A stretch of 30,374 nucleotides of DNA from Saccoglossus kowalevskii (GCF_000003605.2 NW_003123407.1:437399-467772); one strand, 5' to 3'; positions 1 through 11,074 are shown, numbered from the stretch's first letter. Made by a program: numbers and translations. Notes: generated by a model from the sequence alone, not told the origin.

Positions 1-651
1 GCTTTCGCTGTAGCTGATAGCCATGGTGGATGTCGCTGTGTTTAAAATACACTGGAAAACAAAACAGGAGTAAGAGATAATGACGAACAAGGAGATTTTA
101 TATTTAGCCAATGGATATATCTTCAACTTTGTCATTCTCCCTAACGTAAAGCAGCAATGTACCTACTGAAATTTCAAGTATGCGTGTCACCGACAGGACA
201 TGTAGCTTCATCGCCCCTCTCGCCCGGCGTAGGTCTCTACTTTCCCTTCTTTAAATTCCATTGCGATATCCATCAAAACGGTAGTATATGACACCTATTC
301 ACTATTGTTTTGATCAATGTCCAAATTTCAACACGATGTAGAGAAAGTGTATTACGTCCTTATTTTATTAATGGCAATGATCATGAATTAAGACCGACTA
401 TTTGCGTCTCTGTGTGGTGGTATGATTTTGAAAAAAAAAATATTCGAAAGATCACGCATGTCTACACATAGCTTTGCACAGTTGTTTCTATTTTCAGATA
501 AAGAGCATTATACTATAAATATATTTTACAGTTATTTTACATCCATTATATGCCACGTATGCTGTAAAGGGGCAACGTTTTTACTTGCGATTCACTGCAT
601 CGAAAATTATACGAAAATTAGTTCTGAAATTATAGTTCTAAGACAAATAAT

Positions 652-653
<2 letters not shown>

Positions 654-691
<38 letters not shown>
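654..691. repeat. (AT)n microsatellite
   Basis: An uninterrupted run of about 18 AT units. The matching place in copy B (about 18143-18156) has only a few units, so the tract expanded in A or contracted in B after the duplication. Confidence 0.95.
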
Positions 692-694
<3 letters not shown>

Positions 695-1935
695 GCCAGT
701 GTCGCATAGCGCACGGAAATTCAATTGTTTATATTCACACAATACTATATTCACACTAAATTATTCTAATTTAAACATATCAATGTAACGTTTAAGTGTA
801 ATTCCTTTCGCGTGTAACACTGACTTTAGGTCATGTCGCTTGTGACCTTAGAAACCTTAGTACCACAATATAATGAATATTTTGACAATTTAACAATCCA
901 GTCATGTATGCATAATATGGCATTAATACCTTGAATGCGTCTGTTTTCAAAACACCTTATTGCAAAATTAGATGAAAAGAAATGCTATTAAATTTCAATA
1001 CGAGTTTACAATGTCAACAACCGCCATGTCACAAGTGCGTTAAATAATAATCCGCGCATAAAATCTTTAATGCCAAGAGTCATTTGGGACAGTCTTCTGA
1101 AATCAGACCTATTTTTATCGCTGAGCTGAGGTTATTCACCACCATAACGCAATATTTTCTATTTTACGATGAATAGCAGCTAATTAAACATAACTCGCTC
1201 TTATAATTGTACAAAACTACTGTTTTTTCCGTCTGAAAATTATAATATAACAGGTAATTGTAAGAAAAATAGTTGTAATTCTGACTGAATTCAATACGTA
1301 CCAATGAATTGCCCAGTTCCATGAACGTATAAAAAATAATATATATTATAAGGCACTTAACTGACAGTGTACTATTGAAAATATAATAACGTAGAACTGC
1401 ATAACGCTTGCAGTCACACAGTGAAATAAAAATAAATGCCTAAATAAAAGTAATAAAACAAAAATGGATGACATTTTATACATATAATTTGCAAACTCTG
1501 TAAAATTGGAATTTATTGCACCAATGTCGTTCATAATATTGTGTGTATGTGCGTGTGTCAATCGATGTCAACATATAGTTGCATGGCTTAGGGTTAGTAC
1601 ACGTTTAAGGTATGCTACACTTATATTAAATTTAATATAACTTCGCCATGAAACCATGTAGACATATCTATGTTAAAATGTATGATGTTGATTCTACTGG
1701 TCTAATTTGTGTACTATTTAACGTATCTGCTTAAAAATATAGTCATATGTTCTTTCTATAATCCACATGACATGGTGAATTGCAGGAAAAAGTGGCGTTA
1801 ATATTTGCAAAAAAGTCTTTGCTATATTTTTAGGAAAAAAAATCGACCGAATATTGTTGGCGGTTAGCTTAATATTACCCCCAACGGATCGTTTTGCTCT
1901 GAAAAATGGTGTATTTTTCCTCATTTGTAGCAACT

Positions 1936-1998
1936 TGTCTCTTTCTTCAGTTTCATGTCGTATTCAAGATGGCGGCCCCCATATAATAAATATCCGGC
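1936..1998 (+). promoter_or_regulatory. Possible promoter-proximal block with YY1-like motif, copy A
   Basis: A pyrimidine run (CTCTTTCTTC) is followed by CAAGATGGCGGCC at 1965-1977 and a CCGG core, in otherwise very AT-rich DNA. The same order is kept in copy B. AAGATGGCGGC is the known YY1 consensus, often found near transcription starts. It lies about 0.85 kb upstream of the signal-peptide exon, which begins at a splice acceptor and so needs an upstream noncoding exon. No clear splice donor links the two, so the connection is inference. Confidence 0.3.
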
Positions 1999-2254
1999 GC
2001 ATTTATTTTATTATTACTTGAGCGCTAGCTGGCTGTGGAGAGGAGTATTTAGAAATAGGCTATATTATATATTTATTTAGCAATATAAATTTGGGGAGCA
2101 GTATATCATAATTATGCACATAACCTACTTGTTATTCTGGTTCAACTTATGGGAAGAGTGAAAACTAGACAAGTTGTGTACTCCAATGTAGGGCAGAAAT
2201 ATTAAAATACGGTGAATAAATCAATTTTTGAATACAACTAATTAATAGAGAATG

Positions 2255-2597
2255 TACAACCCATTTTACTTACGAAGCAGTGGGTAGTCAGTGTTTCAGG
2301 TCTTGAGTATATACCTCATGCTTTAATGCATACATAATACGCCGTGCTCAATTAACGCAGGGGTACATCTATATATACACAAATAAGTAATAGTAGCTGT
2401 AAATAAGAACGTATGAAGTAAAATTTACAGAAGTTACAACCCATTTTACTCACGAAGCAATGATTAGTCAGTGTTTCAGGTCGTGAGAGTCTACCACATT
2501 CTTTAATGCATACACATTACGCCGTGCTCAATTAACGCAGGAATACTTCTATATTTAAACAAACAAGTAATAGTAACTGTAAATAACGACGTATGAA
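2255..2597 (+). repeat. 180-bp tandem duplication inside copy A
   Basis: Two adjacent units start at TACAACCCATTTTACT (2255 and 2435) and run through CGTGCTCAATTAACGCAG to a shared ACGTATGAA end. The duplication is also present in copy B, so it is older than the segmental duplication. No coding potential is seen. Confidence 0.9.
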
Positions 2598-2826
2598 AAA
2601 AATGACTGTAGTTTTCTTAGTATTTGGTTTTGTTCAAATTAAATAATTATCTATTTATTCTTTAATATAAATTGTTCACTTTCTATGTTCATGATACAGT
2701 GGCGACCATGATGTTGGTACACAATTAAAACAAAAGCATGGGGACTTATTTTTTGAATAAAATACAACGACTAAAAAGGGATAAATTCAGCAGGATATTT
2801 CACTTTATTTATGTTTTTTTCTAGAA

Positions 2827-3027
2827 ATGGCTCGTGTTCCTATGCTTATTTTGATATGCATGGTCGCTACAACAATGAGCTTCGGGGGGAAGCGAGTTCC
2901 TCCATCCGAGCTATCATCCGATATCCAACTTGAAGATAATGAGCGAACAAGTGAAAACCATGATGACCGTTCAGAAGATCTACATGTCCTCTTGGACACT
3001 GGTGTCGTAGTACCCGGTACAACTTGA
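2827..3027 (+). CDS. Candidate secreted peptide precursor, exon 1, copy A
   Basis: The ATG sits two bases after a strong splice acceptor (T-rich tract, then CTAG at 2821-2824), so the exon begins almost at the start codon and a noncoding first exon is expected upstream. The product starts MARVPMLILICMVATTMSFG, a typical signal peptide, followed by GGKR (possible dibasic processing site) and an acidic Asp/Glu/Ser-rich stretch of about 40 residues. The frame would stop at 3025-3027 if unspliced. Two possible weak donors, after 3001 and after 3016, both leave phase 1, which matches the phase needed by the exon at 4145. Only one Cys is present, within the signal peptide, so this is not a Cys-rich peptide by itself. 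I do not recognise the family; secretion is inferred from the N-terminus, function is unknown. Neuropeptide or defence-peptide precursors are possible. Confidence 0.55.
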   Translation: MARVPMLILICMVATTMSFGGKRVPPSELSSDIQLEDNERTSENHDDRSEDLHVLLDTGVVVPGTT

Positions 3028-4144
3028 AGAGTAAATCATTTGAATAAACGAGCAAAGTTTGGATAATACAGTATACATGTAGTCATTTGTAAATTTTCTA
3101 CTTATTGTATAAGTGTTACTTGTATTAGATATTAGGAAACCGATGTTAGTATACCACAAATGAGGATTGAAATACGAATACACTCAATTGATCGAAAATA
3201 TAATATTCACCTTCAATCCTAAATTATATGCACACACACAAATAAATAAAAAGTAATAACCATACGTCCTTCATGCATAGGACTAAGTGGAAATGAATAG
3301 AATGCATTGGAGGCAATTCGTCAGACTGGGGACAACTCATATTTTTGTAAAGTGTATTCAACAGTACCGGAATGCATCTTTCCCAAACAATCCGAGATTG
3401 GCTGCTCAACATGATAAATGAACATTCATTTAACTATATGGATATGGGAAGTAATATATATCCATTTGTAGTAGACACAACATGATTGTATTGCTCGTGT
3501 GCGTGTTTACTGCCATATGAATGAATTAAATCCTGTGAATTGAGAACATTATTTAGATCGGTAAATAATATTTGTTCAGTTTTTTTGACAAAAATGTAAT
3601 GGCGTGACGAGAATTATATCAAAAAATGTAAATGAATAGGTACAATATCGTATGAAAGCTTCCATTTAAGAAACACTACTTTCAATTTGGCTGAGCGCCT
3701 GTTTTTGACAAGTCGATATAAGGTATCAATATTTATTAATATTTACAAAATTAAATTAGTCATAACAAAACTCTAAATACAGAAGACATTCCAGCAATAC
3801 AATAAAACTTCACATAAATTATAGGCGCATTCACATAAAAGAAAATCATTAAAATTTTAATTTTAGAAATTTTACCACATGCTTACATTTTGCTGTTAGT
3901 CTTGAGATAGTGTTTGCATTGTGTTGACTCTTGTTGTATATTAGTGGTTGCGTAGACCCAAGTTAGTAAAATAATAATAAGCATTCAAGAATTCTGTTAA
4001 ATAAAATAAATGACCACAGATTCCATTGTACTGGGGTAAATTGACAATAAATATGTATTTTCATGATTGTTTTATTGTTGTGTGCAACTCATGCTAGTTA
4101 CCACAGAGTTCACATAAAATAAATGTTTTTTTTTATCTCAACAG
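3028..4144 (+). other. Putative intron, copy A, with a remnant of a copy B reading frame
   Basis: AT-rich sequence between the two candidate exons. At about 3645-3722 it keeps a short open stretch (ISYESFHLRN and on to SRYK) matching the second half of a 48-codon frame in copy B (21657-21803); the first half is deleted here, together with about 115 bp. Nothing else in this stretch looks coding. Confidence 0.4.
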
Positions 4145-4290
4145 CTGATCTCAAACTTTCATACACATATTTTCTGACATTCAATAACTATTTAGGCATA
4201 GTCTTTAAATACAGGATACGCCAGGGTTATATTCAGACAAATTCGGAAATTCTGTGCTGTGATCCACTACAACGACAACTAAACAAATAG
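4145..4290 (+). CDS. Candidate secreted peptide precursor, exon 2 (terminal), copy A
   Basis: A very strong acceptor (T-rich tract, ATCTCAACAG ending at 4144) opens a frame of 47 codons to TAG at 4288-4290. Two leading bases complete a codon begun in the previous exon (phase 1), consistent with exon 1. The product starts DLKLSYTYFL and ends LQRQLNK, with a Cys-Cys pair near the end. The same frame, length, acceptor and stop are kept in copy B despite many amino-acid changes and indel-rich flanks. The intervening 1.1 kb is an AT-rich putative intron. No AATAAA lies immediately downstream; one occurs near 4696. The family is not recognised; transcript evidence would decide whether it joins exon 1. 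Confidence 0.45.
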
Positions 4291-5425
4291 TTAAATAATA
4301 TGAGGCCATTACGAGGGTACCGCTAATTATTCATGGAGACAGTACAACGGGAGTATGTGCGTCGGTTGATGCGACCACGTCCTGACTGAGAACATCTCTT
4401 CCTCCCAAGGATATATCATAGGAATAGCGAACTACTTCGTGTGGGGTCTTGTCAAACCATGTGGGCTGCCATGTTTGTTTTCATTAATAGAGGACTTTTA
4501 CGCGCGTAATATTTGGAATTCCCAAAAATATAATTTGATATAATGCAATCCCGCAACATTATGGCACGTTGCAACTTATGGCGTTACGGCGACAGATATA
4601 AATTATAATCAGTCATATAAAGAGACTAAATTGCAGTTCTATGAATAACGAAATTTGCAAACAAATTTTTCATATACAGTAAAGTATCCTTCCAAAATAA
4701 ATGTTTATGACTTCTTATTTTTTCAAAAGTATTGCAAAATATATTCGCTTGATTGATGTCTGAATGGAAACTCTGTCTTTCATTCATGGCAATTATCTAC
4801 TTTTGTCTATAGTAAAATATCCGTATAAGGGAATCTCCAAATCACTTATAATGAATTAGTCATTGTCTTATACCTTCGACAACAATTGTCAGAAAGAATG
4901 CTTTCAGGTTTCAAAAACAATTTTCCAGTGCCATGTGCATCTGTTTTGCTTGTTGGATAATTTTTTATTCTCTAAGTTATTTTAGGTAAAGTTTCTGATT
5001 TTGTACTTTATTTGTAAGTAAATTTTGCGGTGAATTGCAGCAGTAACTTATTTCTACACTCACTGAAAACACGAAAGTATAATATAAACATGCAGTATAA
5101 AACAAAACAACACTATATACACAATCAATTGAAAATCTACCTTGTATCTACAAAAATATACAAAATCTCACGGCACACATCAAATGTAAATTTGGAACAT
5201 TTTCATTGTAATTTATTTCATTTTTTTAACGTTATGGAACAAAGTGATTTTCTGACTAATGTTTTAGGGACATAACAAATGCAATCGCCCCCTCTAATGA
5301 TATATGATATAAAATGAGATTTATTTTATTAAATTGTTTTTGTAGATAAGTTGAGCTACTGTCGTTGACAAACATCAAAATCATAATTTAGGCGAAGTTG
5401 TGTAACCCTGTTATTCACATTAAAA

Positions 5426-6376
5426 CTATTTACTTTATCTTGTTCCAATTGACCCTCGTATGTTCGGGGGGGGGTATATTAAACAAATCTGACCATTTTA
5501 TTCTTGCAGATTTGTACATATATCACATGTACAATGGACATTGTTGTTTTTGTAACAAAACACCATTTTATATTTTACAATACTAGTACTAGTTCAGCTG
5601 TGCTCAGCATCTAGTCATCGTTCTAATGATACAGAAATAATATGCAAAACTATGCATTACACTTTAAACCTTTAAACTCCACAAATACCAAATGTAATGT
5701 ATCTGTCTTTATTGTCATAATATAATATAAATCTCTTCAACTTTTCAGTACTTTTAATTAAGTATTGTAAAATCAATCTTGTGTGCCAAATATCACATTT
5801 TGAATAATTGTTGCCTATTACTCAAACAACACTAATAATGCGGAATGCAAAATTATTCAATCAGAATTCGACGTAACCAACCAATTCTTTTTGGTTCACT
5901 CGAGTTTAAAAAATATTTTTGTGGCTAGTGACTCGGGACTGGAATACAGTTGTTTAGTCATACGTGTGTGGGGAGTTCTTCTGCTGAGCTGCACAGGTGG
6001 TTGGTGAGGTTTGAATATTTATCTATAATCGAAAACGTTACGTAACGAAAATACTTCCAACATAGGGTACTTGGCTGTATTTTACGGTACAGTCAATAAC
6101 AGAGGTTGCTGCGATAATCTAGTAAATAGCATACATTTTGATATTGGTAAGTAGGGCGCTAAACCAGGTAATATGACGTTGTGGCTGTATTTGCGATCTC
6201 AGTCCAGCTTACTATCACACGACAACCAATAGTTAAGCATGCGTAGAATATTTGATATTTGTGTCAGAATACCACGCTTCATGTTTCTGTAAACTGGTGA
6301 AAGTGAAAACCGACGTCTTGTTTATATCAGGTGATTTTGAAAGAATGACCATATATTGATTTTTTTGTATATCACT
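5426..6376. other. Unique spacer left of the LTR element
   Basis: No homology to the stretch after copy B. It has a G run at 5465-5474. A less AT-rich part (5925-6310) contains TTACGTAA, TGACGT and CCAAT-type words and a good donor-like GTAAGT at 6147. These could mark a first exon or promoter cut off by the retrotransposon, but nothing here is demonstrably coding. Confidence 0.4.
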
Positions 6377-7520
6377 TGTCACGAGGTGTTTGAATCATAT
6401 CAGAAACTGTATTATTAAAAGAACACGCTTGTTTTTATGTAATTTTGTATTTATTAATTCATTGTTATAGTATATATTGATAAAAGCACAGAGGTAGGTT
6501 TTATAGCCCAGTAGGTAGCCGCATTTGTCACTACACGTACAGAAAGTACCTATTATTTGACCTCAAGGTCGCACTTGGACACTGCTGGACAAGTATCTAT
6601 TTGATGAATGAACAGGTGTCGCGGACCAATTAGCGATTGACACCATTAGCCATGTGATGGCAGGGTATTTAAAAAACGGAGACAGCGTGGTGCTCGGTTG
6701 TTGCTGCTTGAGATCTTGACCGACATGTACGCTTTGTACGACCCTGGAAGCGGCGAGCAGTACTACCGCATACTACGGTAACCATAGTCGAACCCGCCAT
6801 TGAACATCAGTCTGAAGTCTAACTGGGAAGGAAGCCTTGGCGATGTGGACGAGAAAGGAGAGTTCAAATCGCTAATTACCGTCGCTGGCTTCTTATAATT
6901 CACCTGGCGACGCTGCCGACTGACACTGTTCGACGCACGTCTGGAAACGTCAGGTACCGAACATTCCTTACACACACACTAGTTAGTCTTGGGCTTTAAG
7001 TTATATTATCTTGTTAATTTTTAGAATTGTTATTTTCCTGGCCAGTTTATTTATGTAACATTTTAGGAGCACTGATATACGTGACCTCCCCTGGTCACAG
7101 GGTCGTTACCGACTTTGCTGTGGTGTCTACAGTGCGAAATATCGTAACCCCACCTTTTGCCAATAACATAGTTGCGTTGGTGCGTGGTGAATGCCGCGTG
7201 TATTGCTGAACCTCTGCAAGGACGGGCGATACCGACGGAGAGAACTGTAGCAATTATATGTTTTGTGTACCTAATAAACCATGGTTTCACGTAATTCATG
7301 TGTAGTGTCGTATGTGTAAGATTAGGCCGGTGTGCATTATTGCTGCTTATATGTGCATATAGTCATATTGAACTCTACTGGAGCCCATCAGTTTAAATTT
7401 TACCTGTGTTACACGAATTGTGTATCGTTATATTGGTTAAGAACCCGCACACGAGGTAGTAAAAGTATTACTTACTATTTGGCATTTTTGGTTAATGTTT
7501 GACCCTGTGACCTTGTGACA
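6377..7520 (+). repeat. 5' LTR
   Basis: Begins TGTCACGAGGT and ends ACCTTGTGACA. Its TATA-like TATTTAAAA is at 6666 and AATAAA at 7273-7278, giving a plausible U3-R-U5 layout. It is colinear with the LTR at 14037. By hand alignment I see about 25 substitutions and several indels in the first 650 bp, roughly 4 percent, so the insertion is not recent. Open frames inside it (for example 7027-7209) are not genes. Confidence 0.95.
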
Positions 7521-7522
7521 TT

Positions 7523-7540
7523 TGGTGTCAGAAGTGGGAT
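7523..7540 (+). other. Primer binding site, tRNA-Leu type
   Basis: TGGTGTCAGAAGTGGGAT starts two bases after the 5' LTR. Its reverse complement is the 3' end plus CCA of animal tRNA-Leu as I know it (TTCTGACA followed by CCA), an 18-base match. This marks minus-strand DNA priming. Confidence 0.85.
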
Positions 7541-7727
7541 ATTGTACGACTGAATATACAGTACGCTATACTGTTAATTACTGTGGGCTACGGTATTACT
7601 ATATGCATTTTAAACCGGTTACGCTTACATATATCTTGGTTACTTTAATTAATTACTCAACAGTGTATAATATCTATCACGTTCAGATTTTCCCTGTGCT
7701 AGTATTCGTTCTAAGTAAAGTCTAAAC

Positions 7728-8877
7728 ATGGCTAAAGTATATGTTAATGGCAAACATAAAAATCCGGCAGTTGCCGATTTACAAATTCAAGGGGGTCAAA
7801 TTGGGTTAACTGGGGAGAAGTTAGAGGATTGGATGGCGGCCCTATATACATCGATACTTGAAAAAGAAAGAGCTGAACGAGCGGCAAAGAGAGAATATGA
7901 GAGAGCAAGACTTGAAAAAAAGGATAGAACAAGCTGCTAAAATTGAGCAATAAAAAGGTATAGCAGAAAGGGAAAAGATAGAACAAGCTGCTAAAATTGA
8001 GCAAGAAAAAGCTAAAGCTGAGAAAGAAAGGTTAGAACAGGTGGTCAAAATCGAGAGGGAAAAGGCTGCCCAGTCAGTTAAACTTGAGCAAGAAAAGGGT
8101 AAACTCGAGAGGGAAAAAGCTGCACAAGCTATAAAACTTGAGCAAGAAAGGCTAGAGCAAGTAGCTGAAATTGAACTTGCAAAATTAAAAGCTGAAAGAG
8201 AGGCTGCCACTGAATTAGCTCAGCTCGATTTTAAGACTAAACTTGAATTGCAAAATAATACAAATTCGTCTCCCTTTGCTACAAAAATTCAGTCCCCTCC
8301 CAATTTTAAAGACAGTGATGACATGGATATGTATATAAATCGGTTTGAAAATGTTTGCTCAGAATTGTGGGTGGAAGCAAGACATTTGGGGTGTGGCATT
8401 TAGTGGTCAATTACCAGGGAAGACATTGGCTGTTTGTGATGCACTGTCCGTAGATGAGACTCGTGACTGGGATGTAGTCAAGCGTGTTATGCTGAAGGCG
8501 TATGGGTTGACAGAGGAGGGATATCGTATCAAGTTTCGTCAGGCACGTCCGACAAAATTTGAGACTGCAAGGCAATTTATAGTTCGACTTGAGCACTACT
8601 TGACACAGTGGGTTAATATGGCAGGTGTTTTGAATACTGTGGAGGCACTGAAAGACTTTTTCTCGCGTGAACAGTATTATAGCACATGTAGCCCTGAAAT
8701 GTTAGTGTTCTTGAGGGAACACCAGTGTCAAGACTCAAGTGAAGTTGCAAAATTTGCTGACCTCAGGAATGAGGCACGTCACAGATGTTCACGTGTCGGG
8801 CATAAGCGGAAAGACTCATGCCAAAATTGGGCAAGATGGCAAATTATTAACAGCCACTTGTGGAGTTGCGGTAGAAA
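7728..8877 (+). pseudogene. gag: Broken gag with coiled coil and SCAN-like capsid region
   Basis: The start at 7728 (MAKVYVNGKH) lies shortly after the primer site. About 30 residues on, a long Lys/Glu/Arg/Ala-rich coiled coil with near-repeats of KLEQEK and EREKAA runs to about 8230, then a linker with SPPNFKDSDD. From about 8430 a capsid-like part follows; 8513-8777 contains LTEEGYRIKFRQARP and FLREHQ, resembling the SCAN fold and Gmr1 gag. A degenerate zinc knuckle (C-x4-GH) may lie at about 8785-8820. The coding passes through three frames: a shift and TAA near 7935-7950, and a shift near 8350-8370. In the family this polyprotein assembles the particle; here it is not translatable. Confidence 0.85.
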
Positions 8878-9552
8878 ATGACTCATTCTCTCGATTCTCC
8901 GACCACTGCCACATCAACGTGCATCATTATACCACATGCAACTACCACCAACACACATTCAACATGTCAACCTGTTGACACATTTGAAACATGTTCAGAG
9001 GTAATAGAACACAAACTCGATAAACAGGTTGCGGGACTAAAATTGCCCACTACTGAAGGCATGGTCAATGGACAGAAAGTGACAGTACTAAGGGATACAG
9101 GGTGTTCTGGGATAGTTATTCAAAAGAACCTGGTACGTCCCTCACAGTTCACTGGTAGACATCGTACTTGTGTACTAGCAGATGGTACATGGAAACGAGT
9201 CCCTGAAGCCGAGCTGGAGGTCCGCACTCCGTACTACACTGGAATTGTCAAAGTTGCATGCATGACCAACCCCCTCTTTGATGTGCTGATAGGTAGTTTT
9301 CTGGGAGCAATGGATGTTCACACTTCATGTGAGCGGCATTGTGGTACTTATAGTGGAGGTGAAATTCCTTGTGACGTGAATGTCACTAAATCAAAACATT
9401 CAGGTGAAATTCCCAATGACACAGATATGAGTGTCCAAACACAAAGACCCGAGGGGTCAGTCAGGTGGACAGGTGGACTGAGGATTGAGGGAGATTCCCT
9501 AACCCCTGCCCAATATGGCACCAATTATGTAGGTGCAAGTCTTGTTTTTTGA
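8878..9552 (+). pseudogene. pro: Retropepsin-type aspartic protease region
   Basis: The frame holds GQKVTVLRDTGCSGIVIQ: the Asp-Thr-Gly active site is at 9094-9102 and a downstream VLIGSFLGA matches the hydrophobic flap/C-terminal signature of gypsy-type proteases. The first 45 or so residues are Thr/His-rich and may belong to the end of gag. It is in a different frame from the capsid part and ends at a stop at 9550-9552. In the family it cleaves Gag-Pol. The frame is open across the whole protease core, so the core itself may be intact. Confidence 0.85.
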
Positions 9553-9610
9553 CATGGTGAACACGGGTGGCAATCCTGAGGGACAGGTGGCAGAGGGTAA
9601 GCTAGCAGAC

Positions 9611-10926
9611 TGTCACGAATGTCAAACATTAAATCATGTTTATGTTGTATGTCGTGATGGTGGCGTTTTGTGTTTGTCTTACGGCGATAGATAGGCAATG
9701 TTGTTTTTGGCGATAGATAATTGTTAAATATAGAGTGGCAAGATGTTTCTTTTAGTCAGCACTAGGGAAGCGGACTTTGATAGAACCCGATCTGAACGTT
9801 CATGTTATCAAATGTGGATGTCCGATCTTGTAGGTACCACAGTAAGCCATTGAATAATATTGCATCATGGGAGTTTGTGATCTATTCTGGAGGACGTCCG
9901 TTCGCCGTTGCTGGCAGTATACCATTTTTTACGTGTCTACTAATCACGCGTTTGCAAGTAACGTTAGAACAATACACTGTGTATTGTCATACAAATTAAT
10001 GTATTGTGATCTACGGAATGTGCATCATAAAGATAATTCTATTGGCCAATTCCGGCCTACTGCAGTTAACGAGTGGGGAAACTCGCCAGTGAATGACATT
10101 CCCGATTTTGGTTCTGAACTGGATGTGCCTTCTAATTTATGTTACTGGCTACGGAGGTGTACTGCGGTGCAAGGGAATCCACCCGGACCACTCTCCTTCT
10201 ACAAGTTACGAATATTGGACAGATAAACTCTGTAATTGATTGGTATCGTGCTCGACTGAGTGTGCAGCGTGTATTCTACGACTACAGTGCTTCTGACTGC
10301 GTTTTGTAATTACCGTCGTCGCCACCGTTAGCAGAGACTCGCTGGAAAATACACCGTTATCATGCAAAGACCCGTTTTCATCTAGTTTGAAGAAACTGTA
10401 TGTAGGTAGGGCTGTAGGGCTGTATCCGATCGCCAGTATATTATTTGCGTCCGTTGTTTGTTATGTACGTTTGTCTCTTAGTTTTATGCATGCATGCAAG
10501 ATTCTATGTTAGACAATTATTTACATTATCGATTTAGGCATTTCCCCGTAATAGTATAACGTAATCCACTACCCCTTTATAGAGGGTTTGGCATTTCTTG
10601 CCTACCCTTTTCCCGTGTGGAAATATTACAATATTATTACTGAATTATATTTCTAGTGTTATATTTTTGTGTAACAACACAACGTGTACCCCACTACCCC
10701 TTGTAACGGGTCAGGCATTTCCTGCCCATCTTTTAGGTGTGTGGAATAAAGTACGTTGTTTAAGCCTTACTCGTGTAGCGTGTACTTGTTGTTTATGTCG
10801 CATATAAATTATACAACTGTCTTAAGTTTCGAATTATTAAAGGACCCAGTTCACAGGGGTGTTATGGGTGTCATTTGTTTGGGACAATTTGAAACCTTAG
10901 CTCAACCCAACTAGCACCCTGTGACA
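9611..10926 (+). mobile_element. Nested solo LTR (1316 bp)
   Basis: Begins TGTCACGAATGTC and ends CACCCTGTGACA, with the 6-bp inverted ends TGTCAC/GTGACA. It is flanked by an exact 5-bp duplication CAGAC at 9606-9610 and 10927-10931. It holds no coding domain, primer site or second LTR, and contains AATAAA at 10745-10750. The ends resemble those of the host LTR but the bodies differ, so it comes from another, perhaps related, family. It interrupts the host element between protease and integrase and shows that the host inserted first. The open frames within it are not genes. Confidence 0.88.
10566..10736 (+). repeat. Imperfect 125-bp-spaced repeat with hairpin-forming core in the solo LTR
   Basis: CCACTACCCCTT at 10566 and 10691 each lead into a word of the type GGGT..GGCATTTC.TGCC. 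Each copy can fold (ACCC with GGGT, CAGG with CCTG). The second copy lies just before AATAAA, so it probably sits in or near the R region. Confidence 0.6.
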
Positions 10927-10931
10927 CAGAC

Positions 10932-11074
10932 CCTCTCGACCACTATGCAAGATGGTGCCAATGACCAGTCTAGTGGGCTGGAAATACTTGAGGTTACACA
11001 AGGTGTTGAGACAAGAACACAGTCTCGGACCAAAAAGCATACGCAGAAGTTAGTGGTACCTGAATTCAAGACTC
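10932..11074 (+). pseudogene. Protease-integrase linker resumed after the nested LTR
   Basis: One frame reads LEILEVTQGVETRTQSRTKK, a basic/acidic linker typical of the region before a gypsy integrase. It runs into a shift near 11085, after which the integrase frame continues. This confirms that 9611-10926 is an insertion into coding sequence. Confidence 0.55.

Larger units (their letters stand above)
1..5425 (+). repeat. Segmental duplication, copy A (left edge cut by the window)
   Basis: The first bases (GCTTTCGCTGTAGCTGATAG) recur at 17531, and colinear similarity continues, with many small indels, to the shared end TATTCACATTAAAA at 5425 (copy B 24734). The copies are direct repeats 17.5 kb apart; without the 8.8-kb retrotransposon between them the period is about 8.7 kb. 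Copy A contains the two exons of a candidate secreted-peptide gene. Outside those exons I see no convincing coding sequence: 1-1930 is AT-rich noncoding DNA with a microsatellite, and 4291-5425 is similar. Copy A lacks several blocks present in copy B, the largest about 1.37 kb. The left limit of the duplication is unknown. Confidence 0.93.

Noticed and set aside
1346-1561. Minus-strand frame beginning MTHAHTHN, also at 18696-19070
   Set aside because: Shared only because the segment is duplicated; the frames diverge by indels after about 35 residues, as expected for noncoding DNA.
2805-3055. Open frames antisense to the signal-peptide exon (also 20418-20678)
   Set aside because: They mirror the plus-strand exon; their ends differ between copies, and they lack signal peptide, acceptor or start context.
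5030-5275. 81-codon plus-strand frame in copy A
   Set aside because: The corresponding copy B stretch (24310-24560) has lost the start and carries indels that break the frame.
7027-7299. Open frames on both strands in the 5' LTR, and similar ones in the 3' LTR
   Set aside because: They lie within LTR sequence, have no domain and are not kept between the two LTRs.
9802-10226. Open frames between protease and integrase, considered as an extra gene of the element
   Set aside because: They lie wholly within the nested solo LTR bounded by CAGAC duplications.
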